In this document: positions 10,444 to 23,493 of the stretch, piece after piece | How the letters are laid out: each line of letters opens with the position of its first letter | Position numbering within the stretch: the first letter of the stretch is position 1 | DNA from: Desmodesmus armatus | Taxonomy: Eukaryota > Chlorophyta > Chlorophyceae > Sphaeropleales > Scenedesmaceae | Reading direction: 5' to 3' | Assembly (NCBI GenBank): GCA_007449985.2 | Contig: VIIQ02000084.1 | Coordinates: 38,917 to 102,916, forward strand | Length of the DNA: 64,000 bases | The notes under the pieces: model-generated | Seen by the model: the letters and a program-made list of their open reading frames with translations, nothing else | Told to the model about the DNA's origin: nothing | The model's database searches: none | Program-made: the position numbers and the translations under genes

Positions 10444-12897
10444 CCCTCCAGGCGCCTTGCATGTTGTTGGGCCTGTGGCACAGCAGGCAGCACACAGAAA
10501 ACACTGCTACTGTTACTTTTTTTGACAGTTGAAGAAGGGTTTGTGCATACATATCCACACATGCATGCATGCAAATCTCCCGTGTGATAGGTCAAGTTGC
10601 TGCCTTTTCTTGCTGCAGCATCAAGCTGCATAGGGCCGTCACCGTGTGACAGCAAGTTGTGCCGGTTAGGCTGCAGGCGCACACAACCAGCTGCTTCACA
10701 AGCTTATGCATGCAGTGCAACCCTGGTATTACTCCCCAAAGGAGTGTAGCACCATCTTGGCTGGCCACATGGTCTGTCTGTTTGCGACAGGACTCACCTC
10801 TTGACAACTTGCCAGAAGGATTGGCCATCAATAGCTCCCAAAAGTATGGATGGCCATTATTGTGGGTGCTCCCTGGGTGGCCCTTCTCATCTTGACCATG
10901 AGGGTGCTGCAGCAACAGGACACAGCTTACTTTCAGCAGTTGCAACAGTTGATCATTGCAGTACATCACAGTACAGTACAGTGCAGATTGTGGACGTTGG
11001 TGCTGCGTACAGGGTGGCACAGCAGGTGCCAGCCTGTGAGTGGTTGAAAGGAGGAGAAACTACTGCAGAGCTAGGGTGCAGAGCGCATCATTACGCATCT
11101 CCCTCCTTGCCTGTTGTGGCGTCACATCTGCTGCCTCACGGACAAACTTGTCCTTGCTGTTGTTGGCGGTTGAAACTGGAACCAGCGCCAAGCACAGCAG
11201 GCATGCTATCGTCGCCAGCAACAGACGAGATGAGATGGTAATTTCATCTCAAGTCCGCACAAGCCTGCAACTCGTCAAAGCTAGCAGATGTGGACGCTTC
11301 AAGCTGTGGCTTCGAAGCTGTCAGTAAAGCAAGGATCGTCGTGGTAAGAGCGTTTCGGCGTTGCAGAAGGTTTGAAACAGCAAGGGAGCAAGAACAGGTG
11401 GTGGGTTGTGTTGCGTAGTGCACTGTCATTCGGTTTTCGTAGGAGGGACTGACGTTTCTTAGCAAACACAGAGGGCGTTGCGTACATTACCCGCACTTAT
11501 GTTAGACAAGCAAAATACGGTTGCAGTGCCACCTCGGTGCTGGAAGCTCTTCTTGTACCTTCAGCATGTTCTGCTCCTCCGCGGCCTGGCTCTCAGAGTC
11601 TGTTGTTTGGCTTTCAGCTCATCAGATGTCTTTCGAATTGGTCCAGCAGTGAGCGTCCAAAGTCGTGGACGACTGCCACATGCAATCATCTAGCAAATTT
11701 AAATTTAAATATTTAAATATTACTTGCCCATAATCCACGTCTCTGACAATGCTTCGACGTCAAGTGTTCTATATTACACCCTTAAAGATCACTGCACTGT
11801 GTACTGGTCATGCAGATAACCATGGCGCACATCATGCCTGCAGCTGCCCCTTCAAGGCTTGCTCCCAGGTGCAAGGCCTACCAACGTTGTGTTCAGAGTG
11901 CATATCACAGGCATGTCTTATGTATCCTTGGAGATACGCAGGAGGCAGCAACATGTCTCACCGGTAGGTTGTAAAGGGGGGGGGGGGCAGTGAGTTATGA
12001 TGCGCTGTGGGGGAGACAAGGGCAGGGCCTTGGACGTCCCTGTCGACAGGGAAGGGTGAGTGTGGGAGGGGTGCGTAGGCAGTGCCATGCCTGCTGCAAG
12101 GGACACACTGAAGCAGGGAATATTCCTAAAAGGCGCCAAGAGGGAAGCAGACGTGGGAGACAGGGCGGGTGTGCTTCCTTCCCACCAATGTCTGCATGTA
12201 GCGCCCTACTGACCGCCAGGTGATAAAAATCACTATGACGGGTACTACTGTCTTGAGGGCTGACTCACTGCATTATATTATTTTAGTAATTATTATTTTT
12301 TCCTTCCAACGCTGTGCCCGGCCGTAACTATGATACCGCCAGTGTCCTGGTGCAGCGGCTGCTGCAGCCACATCCAATTTCTGGACACTGTCTGTGCCAT
12401 GTCAGCAGCTGCGAAATCTGACTGCCAGCCATGCATGCCATACCGGTATGGTGGCTGCTGCCTTTCTCCAGCGCGACCTCTCCAAAGTAATGGGCAGCCC
12501 TCCTGATAATTTGAAGCATTTCACAGAGATCTGTTCAACACGTTATCTGCTTCTGCCGCTGCTGTTTGTTTCTGCTGTCATTGTCATGGCCATGCATGTT
12601 CATGGCCATGGGCATGTCGTACCTGCAAACACACGTCGGCACTTGTGAGCGCTCAACACAACTTATCGATTTGCACACTTGTACATAAATATTGGATTCG
12701 GCTGCATGCTCTCCCTTGGAGCCACGTCATACCCCCGTGAGTCATAGACGCGACACAGGGTGCAGAGTCGATGGCATTCAACAAGGCAGCCTAGCATGTT
12801 TCGGAAACAGTTCCACGTTTGATCTCGTTTAACTTTCTCGTCGCTCACGCCTGATCCTTAACAAAGCTCACCACCGCTTCTCTGAATCAGTACCAAT
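10444..12897. other. Intergenic region upstream of the acidic-protein gene
   Basis: No supported gene. Contains an AT-only palindromic patch at 11695-11731 (repeated AAATTTAAAT) and an AT-rich stretch at 12270-12302. The last ~240 bp, including ACATAAATATTGG at about 12683, are the presumptive promoter of the gene starting at 12898; no firm TATA box was identified. Confidence 0.4.
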
Positions 12898-15800
12898 ATG
12901 GCAGGTCCCAAGGCTTCTTCTGCTGCTTCTGAGCAGCAGCACGGCCAGAAAGTCAAGCAGCAGGGCTCGAAGCCCGATCCTATCAGCTACAAGTCCAAGC
13001 TGATGGCCCCAAGCGACCATGATGACCTGTCTCACCCCTCAGAGGCCGCTGACCAGGACACCAACATGCCCAAGCTGGCCCCAGTTGAGGATGAGGGAAG
13101 CCCACCCATGGTGCCCGACACCCCAGCAGGTGAGATAGAGCAGCCCCTGAGTGCAGGAAACGTACCTCTGTTCGAACATATGGCGCCCTGGGGGGGGGGG
13201 GGGGGAGGGGGCACGCGGTGCACGTGCTGCAATGTGCAGCAGCAGGAGCTGTTCTTCATATGCATGCATGTGCATGCGTGTGTTGATGCACCTGCGTGTG
13301 CATGGGACTGCTTTGAGGGATGCACTGTGATTAGCCAGTGCTGCTGCTGCTGCATGCATGTGCATGTGAATGCACACATGCACTGCTTTACAAGAGCCCG
13401 TCGCGGCTCAGATCCAGCGAATGCATAGCTCAACTGCGTGGGTAGCAGTGCCTGCTCTACGCCCGTTGAGATGCAAGCCTTGAGTAAGCTTGGGTGCCAG
13501 CAATGCGCGGGGATGCTCATGCACGCCGCGCTGCATCTAGCCAGCTGCTTGAAAGCAAGACATTGACTGCCAGCTTTCACATCTGCTCGCTTTCAATCTG
13601 TGCAGGTGACTACCAGGCCCCCTCCACCCCAGACCAGTCCAATGAGCCCATGGCTGACAAGGAGGGCTTCATTCCAGTGGGCAAGCACGCACAGCAGGTA
13701 AGGCCTACTAGGTTGGGCAGATTCTGATATTCTGTAGTTCAGAACCTCTGGGCCAGTTATGTGCCAGTCAGCCCCAGGGGGGGGGGGGGGGGGGCATAGT
13801 GGTGGAATTCAGAACATGTCGCCTTGTTACTGTGGGCAAGGCTCCATCGGGGCCCGGGGCCGCCTTGAAGGCACTGTTGAGCACTGCTTGGCAGGTGTTG
13901 TGTCAGAACCTCAGACCTCTGCCTCACTGAGGTCTTGGCAAGACCAGCCCGCCTACGATTTGTGCCACCGCATTTGTGGGGGGGGGGGGGGGTCACGGTC
14001 CAGTGTTGATGGCTTTTGGAGACCTGCACTGCCTGTGATGCTCACAGCCTGTGAGGCTTCTGTCACTGACATGACGGTGGCACCATGCCATGCTGTGGCA
14101 CAGGGTTGGACATACTGTAGTAAGGTCACCATATGGCAAACAGGTTGAGATTTGGGGGGATAATGTTTCCAAACTGAATTATTGTATGCATAAATGTGGG
14201 CAAGTCTGAAGCCCCTTCCCTCCCTTCCTCATGTTTGCACAGGCGTCTTCCACTGGGGCTGATGTTGATGAGGCTGGTGGCAAGGACACAGGCAACATGG
14301 ATGCCGGTGCAGGTGGGTGGGCTCAGCGTGATGTGTTTTTGACTCATAGTACAGTAACAAGTCACTCAGTGTGAGGGGAAGGGGGCCCACCCAGGGGGGT
14401 TGGATGCCATGACAAGTTGTCACACATCAACGCTTCAGCCGCTGGGGTCGGATGTTGTTGCTGGCTGCTGGGAGGCCGGTGCTGGTGCGACAGACAACAT
14501 GGAGGCTGGTGCAGGTGGGTGGGCTGCCTTTCAACTTGACTGGCATAGTCACCTAGTGGGAGGGGAGGTGGGGGTATGTTTGCCTGTGCTGTGCACACTG
14601 TGGCACTGTCAACAGCGTAAGATAGACCCTACGGTGCTTGGCAGGGGAAGTGGCCCCGGGCTTTGTGACTACCACAGGCTACTGCAGTGTGACTGCCCCA
14701 GGCACTATGCCGGAGGGGGGTATGATCGGCCAATGAAGACCAAGGCCTGACCAGGGCGACGGCCAAGGGTGCCCGATTTGGCGCCTGCCACCCTTGACCG
14801 CGGGCACTGACCACCCTTGGCCGTGACCGGCCAAGCATGACCGCCCAAGCCTGGCCAGTCCGGGGCGGTCAAGGGTGCCCGATTTGTCGCCTGCTATGCC
14901 TAATCGATCGGTCATGTGTGGTCGCTCAGGCTGGCCAAGCGTTGCTGCGCAGGCATGGCCGTGGACGAGCAGTCAGGGTTTATCGGACAGGTGCAGTTGC
15001 TGGCTGACCTTGAGTTCCTTACTACACTTGTGCAAAATATTGCCCAAGAAATGGACACCAGCGGGTAACAGCAAGCCGTGTACGTGGCAGTCCTGTTGTC
15101 ACAAGTTGTGGGAGGCAAAGCTGCCATGCAACACACAGCAGCCATGCAACACACCCAAAGAAAACAATCAACAGCATCAGACCACTCAATTGGCTGCAGG
15201 ACCACGCCAGTGCTGCCAGGGGAGCTGGCTGCTGTTTACGCCATGGATCCTTAGTCAGCACACCCATAGTTGACCACCCTGGCGGAGGACTGCTGATAAT
15301 TGCTGCTGAGGCCTTCTCTCATGGTTCGCTGCTGTAGCTGCACTCGTATATCCCTCCTGCTGGCCATGATGTTGAGGTAAGGAAACTTGTCAGCACGCCC
15401 CTGTGCAGAGCAAACAGCAGGGCATGCAACTGTCATATAGCAGCAGCAGCAGGACTGCCAGGATCTATTACACTTGGATAAGTCGCACAACAACCTTCTG
15501 CCGCAACAGTGTTGCTCACCATGTGCAGTGGCAGTTAGATGCAGTTTTGAGCCTGAGCAGGAATGCACTGCAGTTGCATGACGCACACCCGTCAACACAT
15601 GATGTCGCGTTACGACGGGCACACGTACTGGCACTGATTGTGGCACAACAGCTGCAGACAAGCAGCAGCACATAGCTGTTCAAGCTGGTTCAGCACAGCA
15701 ACACTTACCAGGTCTTCGAAGGTGGTTTCCACATGCAGGTGCCGCACTGGCTGTGTCCCCGCCTTGCACCATCACCAGCTCTTGTTCCTGGGTATCTTGT

Positions 15801-18800
15801 TCATACAAGGCCTGCACTGCGCCCACTTGCTGGCTGTAGTCCTGCCCCTAGGTGGCTGCTGCTGCCCTCTTGCGCTTTGGGATGGCAAACAGGGTGTCGA
15901 CAGGCTCATGCTTGATGAAGGCCCTTGCCTGCAGGGGTTCATGGCAAGGTGCAGCAGTCTGTTGTCAGTTTGTTTCCTCTATAGCTGGGCCATTCCTGCG
16001 AAGAACAACCCATCTCTGATGACTGGTCAAACATTTTCTAGCCACAACATGCTGATAGAATGCAATACCCATAGTCACTGACCACAACATGATGGAAGCC
16101 TTGATAAAGCAGTGGAACATACCCTAAAGGCGTGCAGTGTCCATGTCGTGGCAGCGCAGCTTGTGCGCCCAGCTGCTTGGGGGCAACCACGATGTGCTGC
16201 TCAGGACAGGCATGCCTGCAGGGGGGAACATGGTACAACAGGCAGGTGGGAGTATGCTTGATGCAAGCGATGCTGAATCTTCCAACTGTGACAGCGCTGT
16301 TGCATGCTAGCAACGGTGGCTGCATTGCTTGCATGTAGGCAACAAGGCATGCAAGCAACAAGCCACTCCAACAGGTTGCCTCGAAAAGGGCCAACAGGGT
16401 GCCTTGCAATGTCAGCACCTTGACTAGATAGCCATCATTGCAGCTCAGTCTATATGATGTGACAAGCCATCACAGCAGCCAAGTACCCCCCCCCCCCCAC
16501 CCAGTGTGGTGACAGTGCTGAAGCCACCCAGCCACCCCCAAACAGCTGTCATGATGGTTGGCGGGTACGATCGTGCAACTCTACGCCCATAACTTACGTT
16601 CGCATCCTTCACTTGTGCACCCGCATCTTTTGCAGGCTTGTTCACATTGCTTGTGTGTGTGTGGAGCTGTCCCTGTTAGCACACAGCACAACACAGATTA
16701 TGTCCCAACTGCCTTATCAACTCAGCCCAACAAGAGCTGGCAGAGAGTGTGTGGCTGTGCTTGCTGCACCCTTCTCAGGCACACGGTGCATGTTCTGACC
16801 ACCAGTACTGCCATCCTCCTGTAAACATACCTGTGCAGCCGCACTTTCCACATGATGGCTGTGACTGCTGACGTACATTCTGTGCGATAGAGCACGTCGC
16901 AGCTCAAAAAGTATCTCCGATACAAGCCTGGTGGTGTCAAGGCTGCCTGCATGTCGTTGATCTGAGGTGCCCTGTTGCTGCTCAGATCTGAACAGTGCTG
17001 TGCCAGTAGATCAGCGAGCAGAGAGCCCTTACAAGGGTCCAGAGGTAACATTTATTGAATGATGGCCACATTCAAGACAGCAATCCACGGCCTAGTGGGC
17101 TTGAAAAGTGGATCGAGCATAACCGACTGCAGATGTAGTCGAGCTTGAACGAGCGCAAGGCGCAACAGCGAGCCGAGGACATGGTTCCAATGTCTGGTGG
17201 ATGACATGCTGACGCCAAGCTCTGGAAACCAACCCTCAACAACTGACAGGCTGTCACAGTGTCACACAAAGTTTGACTGAAGGAGAGCTGCCTTGCCAGA
17301 TGCTTCATATTTCTCTGTTTGGGTGCGCAGGATCACCAGTGGTTAACACCCCTACTCTCCCTGTTAGAGCATGCATGCAGTGCACCTGAAAACGACCCTG
17401 CAGCTGCAGCTGCAACTGGCCAGGCATGCATATCGGTATGAAGCACAGATGTGGCAACAAAACGAGGGCGGTGTCACAATTTTGCAATGATCACCTGTTC
17501 CGTGATACTGCATCATTTAGGCAAAACGTTCACACTGCAGAGGCGGCAGCAGTGTAGGCAGCATTGGTGGTGAGCCCACGGGTGACAGGCCGACTGCAAG
17601 CACTGTGCCAGTGCCCTGCACTGATGTCGGCAGCCAGGAGCTGTATGTAGACGTGTTGACACAATGAAGCATAAAAAACAACACGCGCTGCGGCCCCAGC
17701 CTGCAATGGAAGCAGTGAAGTGGTCACTGCTGTCACAGCAGTGTGATGTCGACACCAGGCGCGTGGGGGCGGGAAAGAGCTGCAGCTGGCACACGCTGCA
17801 GTTTTGGTGACCTTTGGCATGTATGTGTTGTTGGAGGCCTGTCAAAACGACAGCTGCACGGGCTGTCAAAGCGTTCACCAGCAACACTGCTCAGGGGTAG
17901 GCCTCACTGGCGCTCACTGCAGTTTGGGTGTCCCTAGGTATGCATAAGTCAATCAAAATGGCGCAAAACGGCAGCGGCACAAGCAGTGTATGTGTTATCC
18001 AGTGAAGTGCCCCTCCCTGCAGCAAGGGCTTGGGCGTGACAGTTGTGCCAAACTGGGGCTGCACGTGGGGTTTCCGCTGGCCCTCCCTGCAGTTTTGGTA
18101 TTCCTTGGCATGCATAAGTTCAGTGCAATCACCTAAAACCACAGCTGCACAAGCTGTGGATGTGTTATACAGTGAAGTGCCCCTCCCTGCAGCTAGGGCT
18201 TGGGCGTGACAGTCGTGCCAAACTGGGGCTGCGTGTGGGGTTCCGGTTGGCGCTCACTGCAGTTTGGGTGTCCCTAGGCATGCATAAGTCAATCAAAATG
18301 GCGCAGAACGGCAGCGGCACAAGCAGTGTATGTGTTATCCAGTGAAGTGCCCCTCCCTGCAGCAAGGGCTTGGGCGTGACAGTTGTGACAAACCGGGCTG
18401 CGCGTGGGGTTCCAGTTGGCGCTCCTTGCAGTTTTGGTGTTCCTTGGCATGCAAAAGTTCAGTCACCTAAAACCACAGCTGCACAAGCTGTGGATGTGTT
18501 ATACAGTGAAGTGCCCCTCCCTGCAGCTAGGCCTTGAGCATGACAGTCGTGCCAAACCGGGCTGCGCGTGGGGTTCCAGTTGGCGCTTCCTGCAGTTTTG
18601 GTGTTCCTTGGCATGCACAAGTTCAGTGCAAACACCCAAAACCACAGCTGCACAAGCTATAGATGTGTTATACAGTGAAGTGCCCCTCCCTGCAGCTAGG
18701 GCTTGGGCGTGACAGTTGTGCCAAACTGGGGCTGCGCGTGGGTTTCCAGCTGGCGCTCCCTGCAGTTTTGGTGTTCCTTGGCATGCACAAGTCACTGGCA

Positions 18801-21800
18801 GTGCAATCACCTAAAAGCACAGCTGCACAAGCTGTGGTTGTGTTATCCAGTAAAGCACCCCTCACTGGAGGCAATCCGCCTTGTGTGCCGGACGGCAGGT
18901 AACTATGCACCTACCACATTGACCAGCAGGCATCAACGTTGCCCCAGATGCCACAGTACAAAGCTATAGTGACCTAATGCTTCATGTATGAGCGAACAGG
19001 GCTGGTCGCTGGAGCGGTTTTTGCAACATGCACTTGCAGCTCTCCCCCCCTTCCTTGCCTCTCTTTCCCCTGTCCTTGCCTCTCTTTCCCCTGTCATTGC
19101 AACCTCACTTCACCCCTCCCCCAATCGCCCACCCACAGGTCCCATATCCCCTGAGGTTCTGTCTCAGGACACCCCCGCCGGCCCGGCGGCCACGGTGGCC
19201 CTCAGTGACCTCGAGAAGGAGGCACTGGCAGAGCCCTCAACAGCAGACCTGGTAGCAGCATCTTACGTGTTACATGGATATATATCTTTTTATTCACGAG
19301 CACTCGTCATTTGGCCCCTCCACAACAGCTCTCCCTCCTGCCCCCGCCCCCTGCACACCCTTTTTCTCTCCCACAGGTGCTGTGCCCCCTGAGGTTCTGT
19401 CCCAGGACACCCCAGCCGGTGTGGCCCTCAGTGACCTTGAGAAGGAGGCCCTGGCAGAGCCCTCAACAGCAGACCTGGTAGCATCAGCAACAGGTGCCTC
19501 TCCCCCCTCTGACGACACACCCACACCCACAGAAGACACACCCACAGACAAAGCAGCAGCAGCAACAGCAGCAGATGAGGATACTAGCCCCACCTCAGCA
19601 GCACCAACAGCAGCCACCGGTGTGCAGCTGCTGCCAGACACTGAAACCAACCAGCTGGCCAAGGGCGGCACTGCTGCCGCCGACAGCAGCGGCAGCAGTG
19701 GCGTCACTAGTGACACCACCAGCAGCGGCAGCAGTGGCCAGGGCGCCAAGGGCGCGTCCGCCGGCGCTGCTGCTGCTGACGCATCCGGCAACGACAGCAG
19801 CCTGCCTACCCCAGCAGCAGCTAGGAAGATGGCCGGAGGAGAGGAGACTATGTCACCAGCAGCAGCAGCAGTAGACGAGGGCCGCGCTAAGGCTGCTGCT
19901 GCTGCTGAGCTGCCCGAGCAAGGTGGGGAGGGGCCATCCATAACCCCGGCTGACTTTGCAGCTACCGGGCTGGCAGCATTAGAAGCAGAGGCTGATGCTG
20001 CTGCTGCTGCTAAGAGGGGTAGGGGTGGCAGCAGCGGCAGCAGCGGCGGCAGCGGGGGTGGGGGTGTGGACCGGATGTCGTCTGTTATGACCGACAGGAC
20101 GGACAGTGGGTGGTATGACCGCAGCTACAGCAGCATGCTGCCTAGCAGCACTGTGGAGCTGGCGGGGATGGATCAGGCACCAGGTGGGGAAGGAGGGTAG
20201 ATACGAGGGGGGAGGCAGGGTAGGCAGGAGGGGGAAGGGAGGGTACTCAAGAGGGGGGACTCCGGGAAGGTAAAGTTGGGAGCCCCCCCCCCCCCCCCCC
20301 CCCGGGGGTAGTTAAGTAGGGTGGAGTAAGGATGGAGCGGCTGGGTGGCTATGCTTACGCAGGCAAGGAGGGGAGGTAGAAAGGGGGAGGGGTCACGCTG
20401 CCCCCTACCTGCGCAGAAAGGAGGGTGTTAGGTCTGGTCGTTTGCTGCTGGCTGGTCTGCCTCTCAAACCAGGTCAATGATTGTGGCAGTGATAAGGTGT
20501 TGTTAGCACTAAGCTATAAGTCTTGAGTGTTTTATCTCTGTCCTGTTCTGTGGTGACAACACTGCTGGGTGCATTCAGTGGCTATATAGCCTAAAGGGCC
20601 TTGATTCAGGCCTTGTGGCAACATCCAAGATGCTCAGCACTTACCCAGTTAGCTGGGGTTGGGATACTATCCCAGGCAGCCAGGTTGAATTTCTGGGGGT
20701 GGTGTGAATGCAGATGCAGGTCATTCTGAGCCTGCAGAGGGGTTTGACGTTCTGCATTTGAAAATCAGCTGCTGTTTTCATACATTTCAAACCTGGCAGC
20801 TCCGAAACGGTTTCCAGGACAATCAAGTTGGTATGGATGGTTTACTTTGGGCAGGAGTTTTGTTTATTTGAGGCAGGGGTGAACAATTGATGAACGATGC
20901 CACATCAATCGTGCAATCAACAACAATCGTGCCGCAGCCCAGACTCGCGACTGGTGTTGTTAGACAGAGGGCGGCACAGAAATGTCATGCTTACGGGGCT
21001 ACGTTCCTCGTTGCATGCATCCCACAGCCGTGCGGGTGGCTACAATGAGGACAGTAGCCACGTCAGCATGTGTTGACTTGCTTGCTACCTCAGCATGTGT
21101 GACGTAAGTGGGCTTGCTGGGCACCCAGTCGTCTGTCGGCTGGTTGTGCATGCATGAGCAGCTTCACTTGAGCGATTGTGCTGTGCTACACGGCCGTGCA
21201 TTGCTCGACTGAGCTGTAAATGCATGTGGATCAGCCCGGTGATGTGTGCAAAGTCTTGCTGGGATATGCACCTGAGGGGAATTTGTTTGGCCTCGGGCAT
21301 ACTCGGTATGTGTGGAAGGGGGGGTTGCCACGCCATGCTGATGTGTAAATTTTCCTTGTGGTCAGCCACTTGACTGAGTTGAGTTTGTCCATCATGCACA
21401 GCATGGTGTTGTCCTCTGGCGTTGTTTGTCTCCACCAGGTCTTTGACCATGTTGAGACTCAACAATGCCCGGAAAGTAGCGCCTGCTGGTCAGACATGCT
21501 AGACCAATGTTGACTTACTAGGCCAGTGGCGAATGGCTTATTTTGTGTGCGTTGCATCATGCCTGTAGTGCATCTGTTACAACTGTTTGCGGTGCAGTTG
21601 GCGAGTCCCCCTTCTTGACTCGCGTTGTGCTACTTCATTTTGCAGAGGCTTCCCAGCCTGGAAGTGAGGGAGGGAGGATGTGGCCTCTCGGCTTGATTCA
21701 TGGAGGGTCGGTTCCCACAGCTTCTCTAGTTGTTTTTGGATTGTTACTTTGCAACATAGTCTGTCTCACCTTCAACGCTGAAGGTGTAGCATGCGTTCAT

Positions 21801-23422
21801 TGATTGAGCGCCCCCCCCCCCCCCCCCCCCGGGCCTCTCATATTTCCATCTGCACTCATCTTCGCCATTTACTGTGCCAATCATTTTCCCACCGGTGGTC
21901 AATCTACTTACGTGTTTCTACCCCATGCTCTCCACCTGCATGATTGTAGCTTGCAACAGCGGCTTGGATGTCCTGCAAGCACAGTATGGCTGGCAGTACT
22001 TTCAAGCATGGCTCTGGCAAGCTTGATTCAGTGTGAGGGTGATTTGTTTTTTTTTGGGCTGATTGATGCCATGCCATGGCAAGGAAGATGCATCCCCCCT
22101 CTTTCTACACCCCGCCCCCCTCCCCTGCACAAATTGGCATGACAGCTGTCAGGTGTTGGCTGTGCTTCTCGGAGTGCTGGGTGATCTTGTGCAGCAAGCT
22201 TGCAAGATGCATCTCTGGATCATATGATCCAGCAATCCAAGGAGTACTTGAACTCGAAGCTGCCAGCTGGCAGCTTGCGACCCCTCTCCAGCACGGTTGC
22301 CTGCCAGGTAACAGGGAGCTGAGCTCCCCCCCCCCCGCCCCCCTTTACACTATAGAGCCTTGAGTGAGGGGACTGAACGTAATTTTCCCTCACTCATACT
22401 GCCTGCATTGCCACATCTCTTTTCAGTGCATGAATGCTTACCGCATGCCATGCTAGTAGACATGCTTACCAACTTGGCCTCTTTCACCGTCACCACCACA
22501 CCTCGTCCCCCCCCCCCCTTGTTCCCCCACAGCCATGGAGCCTCTGAGTGAGAAGAGTGAGGAGCCATTCAGTGAGGATGGTGACGCTGCCCGGCGCAAG
22601 AGTGAGGACAGCACACAGCCACAGAGTGAGAGCAACGTGAGCAAGACAGTGTCCCCAGTCCAGCGCTCCCCACAGAGTGAGAGCAAGGATTCCGCATCTG
22701 CTGAGTCAGCATCTGCTGAGTCAGCAGATTCCCCACCCCAGCACTATGGAGCCCTGGCTCAGGCTCCTGCAGTGTCAGATGATCCAGCAGCAGTACCTGC
22801 CGGCACTAGTGACACAGCAGCAGCAGGGGGTAGCGACACAGCAGCAGCAGCAGCAGCAGCATCAGCAGCAGGAGGCAGTGGGGAGAGGGTGTTTGCAGGG
22901 CAGGGCAGTGGGAAGGAGAGCGGCAGGGGAGGGGTGATCGTCTCGGCAGCAGACCTGTCAGATGATGCATCGATTCAGGTTTTGGGGGATGAGGAGATTC
23001 AGGACATTCTGGGGCAGGGTGGGCAGGAGGGAGGGGAGGGTGGGGAGTCTTCAGCAGCAGGTGGGGGTGGGGAGGGTGCCCCTGCCAGCGGTGCAGATGT
23101 ATCTGCTGCTGCTGATGCAAGTAAGGGGCTGCTATCCTCAGAGGCAACACCAGCAGCAGGGGAGGCGACAGCAGCATCAGCAGTAGCACCCTACATGCCT
23201 GCAGCAGCAGATGCACCAGCAGGAGAGGCAACAGAGGGAGGTGACAGCAGCAGCATTGGTGGGGGTGAGGATGGTCGTAAGGCTGCCGCTGTGGATGCCC
23301 TGCCCTTCCCCCTCAAGGTGTTTGACAATGCTGCCAAGTCTGTGATTGATACTGTGGCCGACGCAGCGGAGGCTGTGAAGGACACCCTGCTGGGCCCTGA
23401 CATCGACATATCCGGCAACTAG
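12898..23422 (+). CDS. Acidic Ala/Ser/Pro-rich low-complexity protein, unrecognised
   Basis: Model: exons 12898-13129, 13606-13697, 14243-14312, 19377-20183, possibly an 18-nt micro-exon 21646-21663, and 22533-23422; about 700 residues. Phases agree across every join, mostly phase 1. The start ATG follows a CCAAT-like context and gives MAGPKASSAASEQQHGQK. The chain is hydrophilic and acidic, with repeated Thr/Pro/Glu-rich segments (SDLEKEALAEPSTADLV) and long Ala, Ser and Gly runs. The only ordered-looking part is the C-terminus (FPLKVFDNAAKSVIDTVADA and on to DTLLGPDI), an amphipathic helix like those of LEA or lipid-surface proteins. No signal peptide or membrane segment is visible. Function unknown. 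Intron 3 holds a 170-bp satellite array and a duplicated exon, and the 3' flank repeats the C-terminal module. Confidence 0.6.
14439..14514 (+). pseudogene. Duplicated pseudo-exon of exon 3
   Basis: Bounded by an acceptor (CTTCAG) and a donor (GTGGGT) like exon 3 (14243-14312). It encodes DVVAGCWEAGAGATDNMEAG, which resembles DVDEAGGKDTGNMDAG. It is 76 nt long and out of frame with its neighbours (one extra G before GATG), so inclusion would shift the frame. Confidence 0.5.
14743..14960. repeat. Short direct repeats in intron 3
   Basis: The word CAAGGGTGCCCGATTTG occurs twice about 106 bp apart (near 14764 and 14870) within GGCCAAG/ACCGCCCAAG-rich sequence. Apparently a local duplication, no coding. 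Confidence 0.5.
17800..18870. repeat. About 170-bp tandem satellite inside intron 3
   Basis: The landmark AGTGAAGTGCCCCTCCC recurs at 18001, 18171, 18341, 18504 and 18673, with a degenerate copy at 18848 (period 163-175 bp). Two subtypes alternate early on: one with AATGGCGCAAAACGG and one with AATCACCTAAAACC, suggesting a higher-order dimer. ORFs stay open through it on both strands because the period is near a multiple of three. No start, splice or family evidence supports coding. Confidence 0.8.
19139..19251 (+). pseudogene. Duplicate of the exon-4 5' module (GPISPEVLSQDTPAG)
   Basis: The acceptor CCCACAG at 19138 is followed by a copy of the sequence that opens the real exon at 19377 (PEVLSQDTPAG through EPSTADL). 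The copy ends at a GTAGCA donor in phase 0. The next acceptor requires phase 1, so both cannot be used in series without a frameshift. It is either a mutually exclusive alternative or a relic. Confidence 0.5.
20282..20303. repeat. Long C homopolymer
   Basis: About 22 consecutive C in intron sequence just after the 20183 donor; one of many similar tracts (e.g. 21811-21830 C, 13778-13795 G). Length in the assembly should be treated as approximate. Confidence 0.7.
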
Positions 23423-23493
23423 AGGGTGATGGGGTTGTTGAACAGGTGTGAGAAACTGTGAGGGTGTTGGGTGGTACTACCGCAGGTAGTGTG

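Noticed and set aside
17500..18910. Repeated peptides open on both strands
   Set aside because: They follow from the ~170-bp satellite, whose period is close to a multiple of three; no start, splice or family evidence.
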